A DNA stretch of 64,000 nucleotides, from the NCBI RefSeq assembly GCF_030332225.1, contig NZ_JAOWIF010000033.1, positions 186,001-250,000 of the forward strand. The letters run 5' to 3'. The notes below the pieces were generated by a model, which was given only the letters and a program-made list of their open reading frames with translations, did not search any database and was not told the DNA's origin. This DNA is from Citrobacter sp. Cu233. GTDB taxonomy: Bacteria; Pseudomonadota; Gammaproteobacteria; Enterobacterales; Enterobacteriaceae. Numbering within the stretch: the stretch's first letter is position 1; every line of letters begins with the position of its first letter. Shown here one piece after another: positions 51,810 through 61,363 of this stretch. Position numbers and translations under genes: made by a program.

Positions 51810-52050
51810 CAGGCTGTCGTTATTGTCATAGAAAGTGGAACGATAGTAGTGGCATCAGTGTCTCTACGCAAAGCATTCGACATCAATCGGAATCATCTGT
51901 GTCCTTTTTGCCACCACTCGAAACTTTTACGCCCGTCAAATTGCTCGTTGCATGGCAATTTGGCGCAAAATACTATCTACTGACAATCAAGAATGCACTT
52001 AGTTCGCAGTCTGTTTACTCAACTGTGACATAACCCATAAGTACAAGAAC

Positions 52051-53352
52051 ATGGCCCAGGAAATCGAATTAAAGTTTATCGTCAATAGTGATGCTGTAGA
52101 TGCGCTACGTGAACGTCTGAATACATTGGGGGGAGAGCATCACGCCCCCAGCCAGTTGCTGAATATTTACTACGAAACCCCGGATGCCTGGTTGCGAGGC
52201 CATGATATGGGGCTGCGTATTCGCGGTGAGAACGGTCGTTATGAAATGACCATGAAAATTGCCGGACGGGTAACGGGCGGTCTGCATCAACGACCAGAAT
52301 ATAATGTCGCCTTGAGCGCGCCGGAACTGGATCTCACCCAGTTTCCTGCTGAGGTTTGGCCCAATGGTGAACGGCCAGCCGATCTTGCCTCTCAGGTGCA
52401 ACCGTTGTTCAGCACCGATTTTTACCGCGAGAAATGGGTGGTTGATGTCGACGGCAGCCGGATTGAAATCGCTCTCGATCTGGGGGAAGTGAAGGCCAGC
52501 GAGTGTGCAGAACCCATCTGCGAGCTTGAACTTGAGTTGTTGAGCGGCGATACCCGTGCGGTACTGAAGCTGGCAAGTCAGCTGGTGTCACAAACCGGTT
52601 TACGCCAGGGCAGTCTGAGCAAGGCGGCTCGTGGTTATCATCTGGCACAGGGGAACGCGCCGCGTGAAATCAAACAGACGGGCATTCTGAAAGTCCCTGC
52701 GAAAGCGAGCATTGAGCAAGGACTGGAAGCGGCGCTGGAACTGGCATTATCGCAATGGCAATACCATGAAGAGTTGTGGGTACGTGGTGTTAAAGGGGCG
52801 AAAGCCGAGGTGCTGGCGGCAATGGGGTTGGTTCGTCATATTCTGATGCTGTTTGGCGGTAATGTCCCGCGTAAAGCGAGCGCTCACTTACGTGATTTGC
52901 TGACGCAGTCGGAAGCCACCATTGCCTCAGAGGTTTCTGCTGTCTCGGCGGTTTACAACACGCAAACGGCGATGGCAAAACTGGCGCTTACTGAATGGCT
53001 GGTGACCAAAGCGTGGCAACCGTTCCTGGATGCGAAGGCGCAGGGAAAAATTGCCGACTCTTTTAAACGCTTTTCCGATACCCATCTCTCACGCCATGCT
53101 GCTGAACTGAGAACGACGTTTGGTCAACCGTTAGGCGATCAGTATGCTGACCAGATCCCACGCCTGAATCGCAATATCGATAGCATTCTGATGCTGGCTG
53201 GTTACTACGATGAGAATGTCGCATCGGAATGGATTGCCAACTGGCAGGGGCTGCGTCATGCCATCGAAACCCGCCAACATATTGAAATTGAACACTTCCG
53301 TAACGAAGCTATCTCTCAGGAACCGTTCTGGCTGCATAGCGGAAAACGATAA
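52051..53352 (+). CDS. ygiF: Inorganic triphosphatase YgiF
   Basis: Cytosolic CYTH-domain triphosphatase fused to a CHAD domain. The 433-residue protein begins MAQEIELKF, containing the ExExK metal/substrate motif (E4, E6, K8); the CYTH tunnel spans about 1-205. The C-terminal CHAD domain (about 215-430) has regularly spaced histidines, expected to bind polyphosphate. E. coli YgiF hydrolyses tripolyphosphate. It lies upstream of glnE on the same strand. Confidence 0.95.
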   Translation: MAQEIELKFIVNSDAVDALRERLNTLGGEHHAPSQLLNIYYETPDAWLRGHDMGLRIRGENGRYEMTMKIAGRVTGGLHQRPEYNVALSAPELDLTQFPAEVWPNGERPADLASQVQPLFSTDFYREKWVVDVDGSRIEIALDLGEVKASECAEPICELELELLSGDTRAVLKLASQLVSQTGLRQGSLSKAARGYHLAQGNAPREIKQTGILKVPAKASIEQGLEAALELALSQWQYHEELWVRGVKGAKAEVLAAMGLVRHILMLFGGNVPRKASAHLRDLLTQSEATIASEVSAVSAVYNTQTAMAKLALTEWLVTKAWQPFLDAKAQGKIADSFKRFSDTHLSRHAAELRTTFGQPLGDQYADQIPRLNRNIDSILMLAGYYDENVASEWIANWQGLRHAIETRQHIEIEHFRNEAISQEPFWLHSGKR

Positions 53353-53382
53353 TCAGGCCTCTGGGGACAGAACAGTGTGTAA

Positions 53383-53412
53383 GCCGGATAAGGCGATGCG
53401 CCGCCATCCAGC
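53383..53412. repeat. REP element between ygiF and glnE
   Basis: GCCGGATAAGGCG and CGCCGCCATCCAGC form an imperfect REP palindrome in the 83-bp spacer between same-strand genes. Confidence 0.75.
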
Positions 53413-53435
53413 ACCATTCAAAGGATAACCCGTAG

Positions 53436-56276
53436 ATGAAGCAGCTCTCTTCACCATTACAGCAGTACTGGCCGACCGTTGTTGAGCGGCTGCCAGCAGC
53501 AATATCTGAGTCTTCACTTAGTGTGCAAGCGAAGTCAGTGCTTACATTCAGTGATTTTGTTCGCGACAGTGTGATTGCCCATCCTGAGTGGCTGGTGGAG
53601 CTGGAAAGCGCCGCGCCACAGGCTGATGAATGGCAACACTATGTCACCTGGTTACAGCAAGCGTTGAACGACGTCAGTGATGAAGCGATGTTGATGCGTG
53701 AACTTCGCCTGTTCCGCCGTCGCATTATGGTGCGCATTGCCTGGGCGCAGACACTGTCGCTGGTGGCTGAAGAGAGTATTTTGCAACAGCTAAGTCACCT
53801 GGCGGAGACGCTGATCATTGCCGCACGTGATTGGCTGTATGACGCCTGTTGCCGTGAGTGGGGAACGCCCTGTAATCAGGATGGCACCCCACAACCGCTG
53901 CTGATTTTAGGGATGGGAAAACTCGGCGGCGGCGAGCTGAATTTTTCTTCCGATATCGATCTGATTTTCGCCTGGCCGGAACATGGCTCTACACAGGGTG
54001 GACGGCGTGAACTGGATAACGCGCAGTTCTTTACCCGTATGGGGCAGCGGCTCATCAAGGTGTTGGATCAGCCAACAATGGATGGGTTTGTTTATCGGGT
54101 AGACATGCGCTTACGTCCGTTTGGCGACAGCGGTCCGTTGGTGCTGAGCTTCTCCGCGCTGGAGGATTATTACCAGGAGCAAGGGCGCGACTGGGAACGC
54201 TATGCAATGGTAAAAGCACGTATTATGGGCGATGTCGACGGTACTTATGTCAGCGAGCTTCGCGCCATGCTACGACCGTTTGTCTTCCGTCGCTACATCG
54301 ATTTCAGTGTGATCCAGTCCCTGCGTAACATGAAAGGAATGATTGCCCGTGAAGTTCGCCGTCGCGGTCTGAAGGACAACATTAAGCTGGGTGCGGGCGG
54401 TATTCGTGAAATTGAATTTATCGTTCAGGTATTCCAACTGATCCGCGGCGGGCGTGAGCCTTCTCTGCAATCCCGTTCGCTTTTACCGACACTAAGCGCC
54501 ATCAATGCGCTGCATTTGCTGTCTGATACCGATACGGAACAATTGCGGACGGCCTATCTCTATTTACGCCGCCTGGAAAATCTGCTGCAGAGTATCAATG
54601 ACGAACAGACCCAAACGCTGCCGGGCGATGAGCTGAACCGGGCAAGACTGGCGTGGGGGATGCGTGTCAATGACTGGCAGCAACTGACCGATGTGCTGGC
54701 GGCACACATGAGTAATGTGCGTCGGGTGTTTAATGAGTTGATTGGCGATGACGACAGCGAAACCCAGGAAGAGTCGCTGTCGGAACAGTGGCGCGAGCTG
54801 TGGCAGGATGCGTTGCAGGAAGATGATACTACGCCAGTGCTGATGCATCTGGCGGATGACGATCGCCGCCGTGTGCTGACGCTGATCGCCGATTTCCGCA
54901 AAGAGCTGGATAAGCGCACGATAGGCCCGCGGGGGCGTCAGGTGCTGGATCATTTGATGCCGCATCTGCTGAGCGATGTCTGTTCCCGCGATGATGCTTC
55001 CGTGCCGCTGTCGCGTATTACTCCGCTGCTGGTGGGTATTGTCACTCGCACGACTTATCTGGAACTGCTGAGCGAATTCCCAGGGGCGCTTAAACACCTG
55101 ATTTCGCTGTGCGCTGCTTCACCCATGGTGGCCAGCCAACTGGCACGCTATCCGCTGTTGCTCGATGAACTGCTGGATCCTAACACGTTGTACCAACCCA
55201 CGGCGACTGACGCCTATCGCGATGAGCTACGTCAGTATTTGCTGCGGGTACCGGAAGATGATGAAGAGCAGCAACTGGAAGCGCTGCGTCAGTTTAAGCA
55301 AACGCAGTTGCTGCGTATTGCGGCGGCTGATATCGCCGGGACGCTGCCCGTCATGAAGGTGAGCGATCACCTGACCTGGCTGGCGGAAGCCATTATTGAT
55401 GCCGTAGTTCAGCAGGCATGGACGCAAATGGTCGCCCGCTACGGGCAACCAACGCATCTTGGCGATCGTGAAGGCCGCGGTTTTGCCGTTGTTGGCTACG
55501 GCAAACTGGGCGGTTGGGAGCTGGGTTATAGCTCCGATCTCGACTTGATCTTCCTGCATGATTGCCCGATGGATGTGATGACTGACGGCGAACGTGAGAT
55601 TGACGGGCGGCAGTTCTATCTGCGCCTGTCGCAGCGCATTATGCATCTTTTCAGTACCCGCACCTCATCTGGCATTTTGTATGAAGTGGATGCACGGCTG
55701 CGTCCGTCCGGTGCGGCGGGAATGCTGGTGACCTCAACAGAAGCTTTTGCTGACTACCAACGTAACGAAGCCTGGACGTGGGAGCATCAGGCGCTGGTGC
55801 GGGCTCGTGTGGTGTACGGCGACCCGCAACTAACCTCTCAGTTTGATAGGGTGCGGCGCGATATCATGACGCTCGCCCGTGATGGAAAAACGTTGCAGAC
55901 AGACGTGCGTGAAATGCGTGAGAAAATGCGCAGCCATTTAGGCAATAAACATCGCGATCGTTTTGATATCAAAGCAGATGAAGGTGGTATCACCGACATT
56001 GAGTTTATTACGCAATACCTGGTGCTGCGCTATGCCCACGAAAAACCCAGGCTGACGCGCTGGTCGGATAACGTGCGCATTCTGGAATTACTGGCGCAAA
56101 ACGACATTATGGACGAACAGGAAGCGCTGGCGCTTACCCGCGCTTACACAACGCTGCGCGATGAACTTCACCATCTTGCCCTGCAGGAACTTCCGGGCCA
56201 TGTCGCGCCGGAGAGCTTCAGTGCTGAACGTACGCTGGTGCGTGACAGCTGGCAGAAGTGGCTGGTTGCCGAGTGA
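53436..56276 (+). CDS. glnE: Glutamine synthetase adenylyltransferase/deadenylylase
   Basis: Bifunctional regulator of glutamine synthetase responding to PII and glutamine. The 946-residue protein contains two related nucleotidyltransferase domains: the N-terminal deadenylylase ([21 protein letters not shown], about residue 165) and the C-terminal adenylyltransferase ([22 protein letters not shown], about residue 690). Length equals E. coli. It is followed by hldE after 59 bp, probably in one operon. Confidence 0.97.
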   Translation: MKQLSSPLQQYWPTVVERLPAAISESSLSVQAKSVLTFSDFVRDSVIAHPEWLVELESAAPQADEWQHYVTWLQQALNDVSDEAMLMRELRLFRRRIMVRIAWAQTLSLVAEESILQQLSHLAETLIIAARDWLYDACCREWGTPCNQDGTPQPLLILGMGKLGGGELNFSSDIDLIFAWPEHGSTQGGRRELDNAQFFTRMGQRLIKVLDQPTMDGFVYRVDMRLRPFGDSGPLVLSFSALEDYYQEQGRDWERYAMVKARIMGDVDGTYVSELRAMLRPFVFRRYIDFSVIQSLRNMKGMIAREVRRRGLKDNIKLGAGGIREIEFIVQVFQLIRGGREPSLQSRSLLPTLSAINALHLLSDTDTEQLRTAYLYLRRLENLLQSINDEQTQTLPGDELNRARLAWGMRVNDWQQLTDVLAAHMSNVRRVFNELIGDDDSETQEESLSEQWRELWQDALQEDDTTPVLMHLADDDRRRVLTLIADFRKELDKRTIGPRGRQVLDHLMPHLLSDVCSRDDASVPLSRITPLLVGIVTRTTYLELLSEFPGALKHLISLCAASPMVASQLARYPLLLDELLDPNTLYQPTATDAYRDELRQYLLRVPEDDEEQQLEALRQFKQTQLLRIAAADIAGTLPVMKVSDHLTWLAEAIIDAVVQQAWTQMVARYGQPTHLGDREGRGFAVVGYGKLGGWELGYSSDLDLIFLHDCPMDVMTDGEREIDGRQFYLRLSQRIMHLFSTRTSSGILYEVDARLRPSGAAGMLVTSTEAFADYQRNEAWTWEHQALVRARVVYGDPQLTSQFDRVRRDIMTLARDGKTLQTDVREMREKMRSHLGNKHRDRFDIKADEGGITDIEFITQYLVLRYAHEKPRLTRWSDNVRILELLAQNDIMDEQEALALTRAYTTLRDELHHLALQELPGHVAPESFSAERTLVRDSWQKWLVAE

Positions 56277-56335
56277 AGTATGCTATTATCGCGCGCAAAT
56301 TTTAAGACCCTCAGAGAATCTCTCAGGAGACAGGA

Positions 56336-57772
56336 ATGAAAGTAACGCTGCCAGAGTTTGAACGTGCAGGAGTCATGGTTGTCGGTGATGTGATGCTGGA
56401 TCGCTACTGGTACGGCCCTACCAGCCGTATCTCCCCAGAAGCGCCGGTCCCGGTGGTAAAAGTGGATACCATTGAAGAACGTCCCGGTGGCGCAGCAAAC
56501 GTGGCGATGAACATTGCCTCCCTGGGAGCGAATTCGCGTCTGGTGGGGCTGACTGGCATTGACGATGCGGCGCGTGCACTCAGTAAAACGCTGGCGGATG
56601 TAAACGTAAAATGTGACTTCGTTTCCGTGCCGACGCATCCGACGATAACCAAGCTGCGCGTGCTTTCCCGTAACCAGCAGTTGATTCGCCTGGACTTCGA
56701 GGAAGGCTTTGAAGGTGTGGATCCGCAGCCACTGCATGAGCGTATCAATCAGGCACTGGGCTCTATCGGTGCGCTGGTGCTGTCGGACTACGCCAAAGGT
56801 GCGCTGGCAAGCGTTCAGCAAATGATTGCACTGGCACGTAAAGCTGGGGTTCCGGTACTTATCGATCCGAAAGGGACCGATTTTGAACGTTACCGCGGCG
56901 CGACACTGTTGACGCCGAATTTGTCCGAATTCGAAGCGGTCGCGGGTAAGTGCAAGAGCGAAGATGAACTGGTTGAACGCGGCATGAAGGTGATTGCTGA
57001 TTTCGGGCTTTCTGCATTGTTAATCACGCGCTCCGAACAGGGAATGACGCTGCTGCAACCGGGCAAAGCGCCATTGCACATGCCGACGCAAGCGCAGGAA
57101 GTGTATGACGTGACCGGTGCGGGCGATACGGTTATCGGCGTGCTGGCAGCGACGCTTGCCGCGGGTAATTCGCTGGAAGAGGCGTGCTATTTTGCTAACG
57201 CGGCTGCGGGTGTCGTGGTCGGTAAGCTGGGGACGTCCACCGTTTCGCCTATTGAGCTGGAAAACGCCGTGCGCGGTCGGGCTGATACCGGCTTCGGCGT
57301 GATGAGTGAAGATGAGCTGAAGCAGGCTGTCGCCAGCGCCCGTAAACGTGGTGAGAAAGTGGTGATGACCAACGGTGTCTTTGACATCCTGCATGCGGGC
57401 CATGTCTCTTATCTGGCAAATGCGCGCAAGCTGGGTGACCGTCTGATCGTCGCGGTTAACAGCGATGCGTCCACCAAACGTCTGAAAGGCGAAACTCGCC
57501 CGGTCAATCCGCTTGAACAGCGCATGATCGTGCTGGGTGCGCTGGAGTCCGTCGACTGGGTCGTCTCTTTTGAAGAGGATACTCCGCAGCGTCTGATTGC
57601 CGGTGTTCTGCCGGATCTGCTGGTAAAAGGCGGTGACTATAAGCCGGAGCAGATTGCGGGCAGCGAAGAGGTATGGGCGAACGGCGGTGAAGTGCTGGTG
57701 CTGAACTTCGAAGACGGTTGCTCAACGACCAATATCATCAAAAAGATCCAGAAAGACAGCGATAAATCGTGA
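56336..57772 (+). CDS. hldE: Bifunctional heptose kinase/adenylyltransferase
   Basis: Makes ADP-heptose for lipopolysaccharide core. The 478 residues comprise an N-terminal ribokinase-type domain (about 1-318; [15 protein letters not shown] and the catalytic [14 protein letters not shown]) phosphorylating heptose 7-phosphate, and a C-terminal cytidylyltransferase-type domain (about 343-478; [16 protein letters not shown]) that adds AMP. AGGAGA precedes the ATG. The Ibs/Sib locus follows. Confidence 0.97.
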   Translation: MKVTLPEFERAGVMVVGDVMLDRYWYGPTSRISPEAPVPVVKVDTIEERPGGAANVAMNIASLGANSRLVGLTGIDDAARALSKTLADVNVKCDFVSVPTHPTITKLRVLSRNQQLIRLDFEEGFEGVDPQPLHERINQALGSIGALVLSDYAKGALASVQQMIALARKAGVPVLIDPKGTDFERYRGATLLTPNLSEFEAVAGKCKSEDELVERGMKVIADFGLSALLITRSEQGMTLLQPGKAPLHMPTQAQEVYDVTGAGDTVIGVLAATLAAGNSLEEACYFANAAAGVVVGKLGTSTVSPIELENAVRGRADTGFGVMSEDELKQAVASARKRGEKVVMTNGVFDILHAGHVSYLANARKLGDRLIVAVNSDASTKRLKGETRPVNPLEQRMIVLGALESVDWVVSFEEDTPQRLIAGVLPDLLVKGGDYKPEQIAGSEEVWANGGEVLVLNFEDGCSTTNIIKKIQKDSDKS

Positions 57773-57851
57773 ATGCTGGAGAGGCATCGAACATTTCGTT
57801 TCGGTGCGCATCTCGATGTTGACGCTGCTGTTTTTTCGACCTAAAGTAAAA

Positions 57852-57998
57852 GAATAAGGGTGAGAGGGGATTTATCCCCCCTCTGATTGACTGTTAGTAA
57901 GTGGGGAAACTTATCAGTAACAGCACAACCAGTATGATGACGAGCTTCATCATAACCCTTTCCTTATTAAAGCCCCTTCTTCGAGAGGGGCTTTCTCG
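57852..57998 (+). ncRNA. Sib antisense RNA (type I antitoxin)
   Basis: About 145 nt closely resembling E. coli Sib RNAs: AAGGGTGAGAGGGGA at the 5' end, CCCCCCTCTGATTG, and the region complementary to the ibs reading frame. It ends in a strong terminator with the 8-bp stem AAGCCCCT/AGGGGCTT (57970-57993). It is transcribed opposite to ibs and would pair with its mRNA to block translation. E. coli has sibD/sibE beside hldE; here one copy is seen. End points are approximate. Confidence 0.85.
57894..57953 (-). CDS. Ibs type I toxin peptide
   Basis: A 19-residue hydrophobic peptide, MMKLVIILVVLLLISFPTY, encoded opposite the Sib RNA. It matches the Ibs family: double Met, a Lys, then an aliphatic membrane helix ending near Tyr. 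AAGGAAAGG lies just before the ATG. In E. coli such peptides insert in the inner membrane and depolarise it when the Sib RNA is absent. Too short for ordinary gene callers. Confidence 0.88.
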   Translation of the reverse strand: MMKLVIILVVLLLISFPTY

Positions 57999-58038
57999 TT
58001 GCAGTCCTTGCTGACAAGGCGATTGTTGGTGAGTGTCC

Positions 58039-58206
58039 ATGCAGGCACAAGGGCTTTCTCATCTCGATTTTCTATTGCTGGATCGGCTACGCAAAAAGAG
58101 CTTTTCCTGGAAGGCTGAACGTAGAACTGTCCGTGAACGTAATCCAGTCGTTGAACTTCATTATTGGTTTAACGCTTATTCCCTCAAATTTCGTGGAAAA
58201 GTGTGA
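58039..58206 (+). other. Small open frame of doubtful status before glgS
   Basis: A 55-codon frame starting MQAQGLSHLDFLLLDRLRKK and ending KFRGKV, with GGTGAG about 8 bases before its ATG. I recognise no family. It lies in the 320-bp gap between the Sib RNA and glgS, which otherwise must carry the glgS promoter and leader. It may be chance or a remnant. Confidence 0.2.
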
Positions 58207-58322
58207 AGCAGGGCCCTTATTTTGCGCACATAATGTACAGAACAGCTTCGCGTATAGAGAAATACTGAAATCAGAAAAAGCATATGGCCTTAACAGATAT
58301 TCAATAACTGGAGGGTATGCTC

Positions 58323-58523
58323 ATGAACAGCAATATGTATTCACTGAACAATTTCGATTTCCTGGCCCGGAGTTTTGCCAGAATGCAGGCTGAGGGCCGA
58401 CCCGTTGATATTCAGGCTGTAACTGGAAATATGGATGAGGAACATCGCAGCTGGTTTTGCAAACGCTATGTACTTTACTGCCAGCAGGCAACAGAGGCGA
58501 AAAAATTAGAACTGGAACACTAA
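58323..58523 (+). CDS. glgS: Surface composition regulator GlgS (ScoR)
   Basis: A 66-residue helical protein that in E. coli lowers flagella and fimbriae synthesis and affects glycogen. The core [33 protein letters not shown] and the ending KKLELEH match the family. The ATG at 58323 is chosen because GGAGGG lies 7 bases upstream; an ATG at 58317 is too close. The fimbrial yqi genes and yqiJK that neighbour glgS in E. coli are missing here. Confidence 0.93.
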   Translation: MNSNMYSLNNFDFLARSFARMQAEGRPVDIQAVTGNMDEEHRSWFCKRYVLYCQQATEAKKLELEH

Positions 58524-58529
58524 CACATT

Positions 58530-58549
58530 AACGGGCCTTACGGCCCGTT
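58530..58549. terminator. Bidirectional hairpin between glgS and ubiK
   Basis: AACGGGCC and GGCCCGTT form a perfect 8-bp stem around TTAC between the convergent genes. The T-tracts are weak on both sides. Confidence 0.65.
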
Positions 58550-58556
58550 GTCGTCT

Positions 58557-58853
58557 TTATACTTGTGGATCAACTGGCGGGATTGCGGGCGCAGGCTTAA
58601 CTTCAGCCGTTTTCTCACGCGCTTCAAGCTCAGTCAGACGTTGCTCAAGCAGCGCCAGTTTTTCACGGGTACGCAGTAAAACCTGGGTTTGTACGTCAAA
58701 CTCTTCGCGGCTTACCAGATCCAGACGTGTCAGCTGCGACTGCAGCGTTTGGCGAATTTTTTTCTCGACGTCTTCGCCAAACTCCCGGATCCCTTTCGGC
58801 ATCGACTCGTGAACCTGACGAGCAATCTGCTCAATTTTTTTCGGGTCAATCAT
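58557..58853 (-). CDS. ubiK: Ubiquinone biosynthesis accessory factor UbiK
   Basis: A 98-residue protein (YqiC) assisting the soluble Ubi complex in aerobic ubiquinone synthesis. It starts [21 protein letters not shown] and has a C-terminal coiled coil ([23 protein letters not shown], about 60-82) that forms trimers, then a proline-rich tail. The ATG at 58853 is that of the family; longer frames upstream lack support. Divergent from the ribB leader. Confidence 0.93.
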   Translation of the reverse strand: MIDPKKIEQIARQVHESMPKGIREFGEDVEKKIRQTLQSQLTRLDLVSREEFDVQTQVLLRTREKLALLEQRLTELEAREKTAEVKPAPAIPPVDPQV

Positions 58854-58989
58854 TATGGTTTCCCTGAACTGGTACGTGTTGCTGCCTATTGTAGTGCGAA
58901 CTGCCCCAGGCATAAACCAGAATTGTGTGAAGCTAAGTCGAGTAAAGGCGTTGATGAAGGTAATCAATAGCGTTATAGTTAACCCGCTT

Positions 58990-59140
58990 ATTCTCAGGGC
59001 GGGGCGAAATTCCCCACCGGCGGTAAATCAACGAATGTTGAAAGCCCGCGAGCGCTTTTTGCTACGGTAAAAAGGTCAGCAGATCCGGTGTAATTCCGGG
59101 GCCGACGGTTAGAGTCCGGATGGGAGAGAGTAACGATCCA
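58990..59140 (+). promoter_or_regulatory. FMN riboswitch (RFN element) of ribB
   Basis: The conserved RFN parts are all visible: TTCTCAGGGCGGGGCGAAAT, TCCCCACCGGCGGTAAAT, AGCCCGCGAGCGC, GGTCAGCAGATCCGGTG, CGACGGTTAGAGTCCGGATG and GGGAGAGAGTAACG. FMN binding would lower ribB expression. Downstream, GCCGCTTTGACGGC and T-rich sequence form the likely expression platform. This leader yields the SroG RNA in E. coli. Confidence 0.97.
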
Positions 59141-59241
59141 GTCGGGCATGGACCCGCTCACGTTATTTTTTTGCCGCTTTGACGGCACTCCTAAGACTGC
59201 CCTGATTCTGGTAACCATAATTTTAGTGAGGTTTTTTTACC

Positions 59242-59895
59242 ATGAATCAGACGCTACTTTCCTCTTTTGGTACGCCTTTCGAACGTGTTGAACATGCGCT
59301 TGCTGCGCTGCGTGAAGGACGCGGTGTGATGGTGCTTGACGATGAAGACCGTGAAAACGAAGGTGATATGATTTTCCCGGCAGAAACCATGACTGTTGAA
59401 CAGATGGCGCTGACCATCCGTCACGGTAGTGGTATTGTTTGCCTGTGCATCACTGAAGACCGACGCAAACAGCTCGATCTGCCTATGATGGTGGAAAATA
59501 ACACCAGCGCTTACGGTACGGGTTTTACCGTGACCATTGAGGCTGCAGAAGGTGTGACTACCGGTGTTTCCGCAGCAGACCGTGTCACTACAGTTCGCGC
59601 GGCGATTAAAGATGGCGCTAAACCTTCCGATCTGAACCGTCCGGGTCACGTTTTCCCGCTGCGCGCTCAGGCTGGTGGTGTGTTAACTCGCGGTGGCCAC
59701 ACCGAAGCAACCATCGATCTGGTGACGCTGGCTGGTTTTAAACCGGCTGGTGTACTGTGCGAATTGACTAATGATGATGGCACCATGGCGCGTGCGCCGG
59801 AGTGCATCGAATTTGCCGGTAAGCATAATATGGCGGTGGTTACTATTGAAGACCTGGTGGCTTACCGTCAGGCGCATGAGCGCAAAGCCAGCTAA
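59242..59895 (+). CDS. ribB: 3,4-dihydroxy-2-butanone-4-phosphate synthase
   Basis: Converts ribulose 5-phosphate to the four-carbon riboflavin precursor and formate. The 217-residue protein has the acidic loop [11 protein letters not shown] (about 33-43), the Mg/substrate histidine in [22 protein letters not shown], and the usual length for the monofunctional form. Controlled by the FMN riboswitch upstream. Confidence 0.97.
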   Translation: MNQTLLSSFGTPFERVEHALAALREGRGVMVLDDEDRENEGDMIFPAETMTVEQMALTIRHGSGIVCLCITEDRRKQLDLPMMVENNTSAYGTGFTVTIEAAEGVTTGVSAADRVTTVRAAIKDGAKPSDLNRPGHVFPLRAQAGGVLTRGGHTEATIDLVTLAGFKPAGVLCELTNDDGTMARAPECIEFAGKHNMAVVTIEDLVAYRQAHERKAS

Positions 59896-59934
59896 TTGCT
59901 GACTACCGCGATAACCGTGGTAGGGATAAAAAAA

Positions 59935-59958
59935 CCGAAGTCAGTTTTCTGGCTTCGG
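59935..59958. terminator. Bidirectional terminator between ribB and dsbI
   Basis: CCGAAG...CTTCGG, extended by AAAACCGAAGtCAG/CTGgCTTCGGTTTT, has A-runs on the left and T-runs on the right, so it can end transcripts from both convergent genes. Confidence 0.9.
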
Positions 59959-59979
59959 TTTTTTGTTATTGCGGCCAGG

Positions 59980-60657
59980 CTATTTTGATCTGGCCAGTTT
60001 TGAAGCCCAGGCACCGCTCATCACCAGCAGCAGCATTAAACACAAACCAAAGGCGAGCAAGCAGGCTTGTGCCATATTCATGAACTGCCACGGTGGCAGC
60101 AGATACCAGCCTTCAGACTGTTGATACAGATCGACAAACCACTTCTGCATGCTGCTCAGCACCACGCCATCAGGAACAATCGGGGCGTCATACCCGCAGT
60201 CTCCGGTAGGCTTAAACCATTCCGGAGCCCAGTCTGCCAGCGGCAAATTGAACGGGAAGGTTGGGTCAGTTGAACATCCCTGCACGCCAAAGAGTGAATC
60301 CGGGTCTGGGTTGTGTACCGCATGATGAATGTCATTAAGTTTTATCGAGAACTTAATACCCGAGAGGCTGCCGTAAAACGCCATGACGCAGCCAGTCAAC
60401 TTCAACACCACGTTTTTAGGGTTTACTGCTGCAATAAGCCCGCCAAAAACCATCACGAACATGGCAAAGCGAATGTAGACACATTGCTCGCAGGGGGCCA
60501 TGTAGAGATAGATCTGAAAGAACGAGTGCGCCAGGATAATCAATCCCCCCATTGCACAAGCCATCAGCAACCACAGAAAGCGTCGTTCCTGCCATCTCAC
60601 CAGAGTATCAACTGGCGTAGTACGTAAGTCTCGCCACAATCTTTTTATGAAAGCCAT
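59980..60657 (-). CDS. dsbI: Protein-disulfide oxidoreductase DsbI
   Basis: DsbB-like inner-membrane protein that reoxidises DsbL with quinone. The 225 residues hold four to five membrane helices, the quinone-linked pair C56/C59 (APCEQC) and the second pair C128 and C154 in the periplasmic loop. It ends the assT-dsbL-dsbI operon, 14 bp after dsbL, the arrangement known from uropathogenic E. coli and Salmonella. Confidence 0.94.
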   Translation of the reverse strand: MAFIKRLWRDLRTTPVDTLVRWQERRFLWLLMACAMGGLIILAHSFFQIYLYMAPCEQCVYIRFAMFVMVFGGLIAAVNPKNVVLKLTGCVMAFYGSLSGIKFSIKLNDIHHAVHNPDPDSLFGVQGCSTDPTFPFNLPLADWAPEWFKPTGDCGYDAPIVPDGVVLSSMQKWFVDLYQQSEGWYLLPPWQFMNMAQACLLAFGLCLMLLLVMSGAWASKLARSK

Positions 60658-60671
60658 AGCCGGGTCCCTGT

Positions 60672-61340
60672 TTATTTTGCTGCCAGCTCTCTGATAAGCT
60701 CAGCCATGGAATCAATGGATTTGATACTTTTGGTGTAGATCAGGTATTTACCATTGACGACATAGGCCGGGACGCCCTGAATTTTGGCGACATCATACGC
60801 CGCTTTCCATTTCTCCAGCGTTTGCTGAACGGCGGGATCTTGCAGCGCGGCGTCAAAATCCGCCTGACTCATTCCTGCTGCATCCAGACCCGTTTTGATG
60901 AATGCGGCAGGATCTTTACCGTCTGACCAACGCTCCTTCTTGTCGTGATAGGCTGCGTAATAAGCGAACTTGGCTTTTTTGAACTGTGATTTGGCATCAA
61001 ACAATGAAATACCTGCCGTCTGGTCCCTGGCAATCATTACGGCAAAGATTTCACTGGCCTGTTTGCCATACTCCCCTTTTGTTTCCAGATGAAATGGTGT
61101 GAAAGTGACGACATCGGCGACTTTGTCTGAAACGAGTTCTGTTACCGCTTTGTCGTATTTGTAGCAGAACGGGCAGGCGTAGCTGAATACTTTAATCAAC
61201 GTTTTATCCGCGTTGGGAATCGGTTTTTCCAGCACCATATAGTCAGTACCTTCGGTAAACGCCGATGCAGCAAATGATGAGGCAAGTGCAACGGTTAATA
61301 CCATGCATTTAAATAATGAAGTGATCCATTTAGATGACAT
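60672..61340 (-). CDS. dsbL: Thiol:disulfide interchange protein DsbL
   Basis: Periplasmic DsbA homologue dedicated to AssT. The 222-residue precursor has a signal peptide (about 1-27), the active site C56-P-F-C59 typical for DsbL (DsbA has CPHC) and the cis-Pro loop GVPAY. It is 23 bp after assT. Confidence 0.95.
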   Translation of the reverse strand: MSSKWITSLFKCMVLTVALASSFAASAFTEGTDYMVLEKPIPNADKTLIKVFSYACPFCYKYDKAVTELVSDKVADVVTFTPFHLETKGEYGKQASEIFAVMIARDQTAGISLFDAKSQFKKAKFAYYAAYHDKKERWSDGKDPAAFIKTGLDAAGMSQADFDAALQDPAVQQTLEKWKAAYDVAKIQGVPAYVVNGKYLIYTKSIKSIDSMAELIRELAAK

Positions 61341-61363
61341 AATTAATCCTTAATCTGACGTGA

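Noticed and set aside
58133-58393. An 86-codon plus-strand frame before and across glgS
   Set aside because: It overlaps glgS in another frame, resembles no family I know and has no ribosome-binding site.
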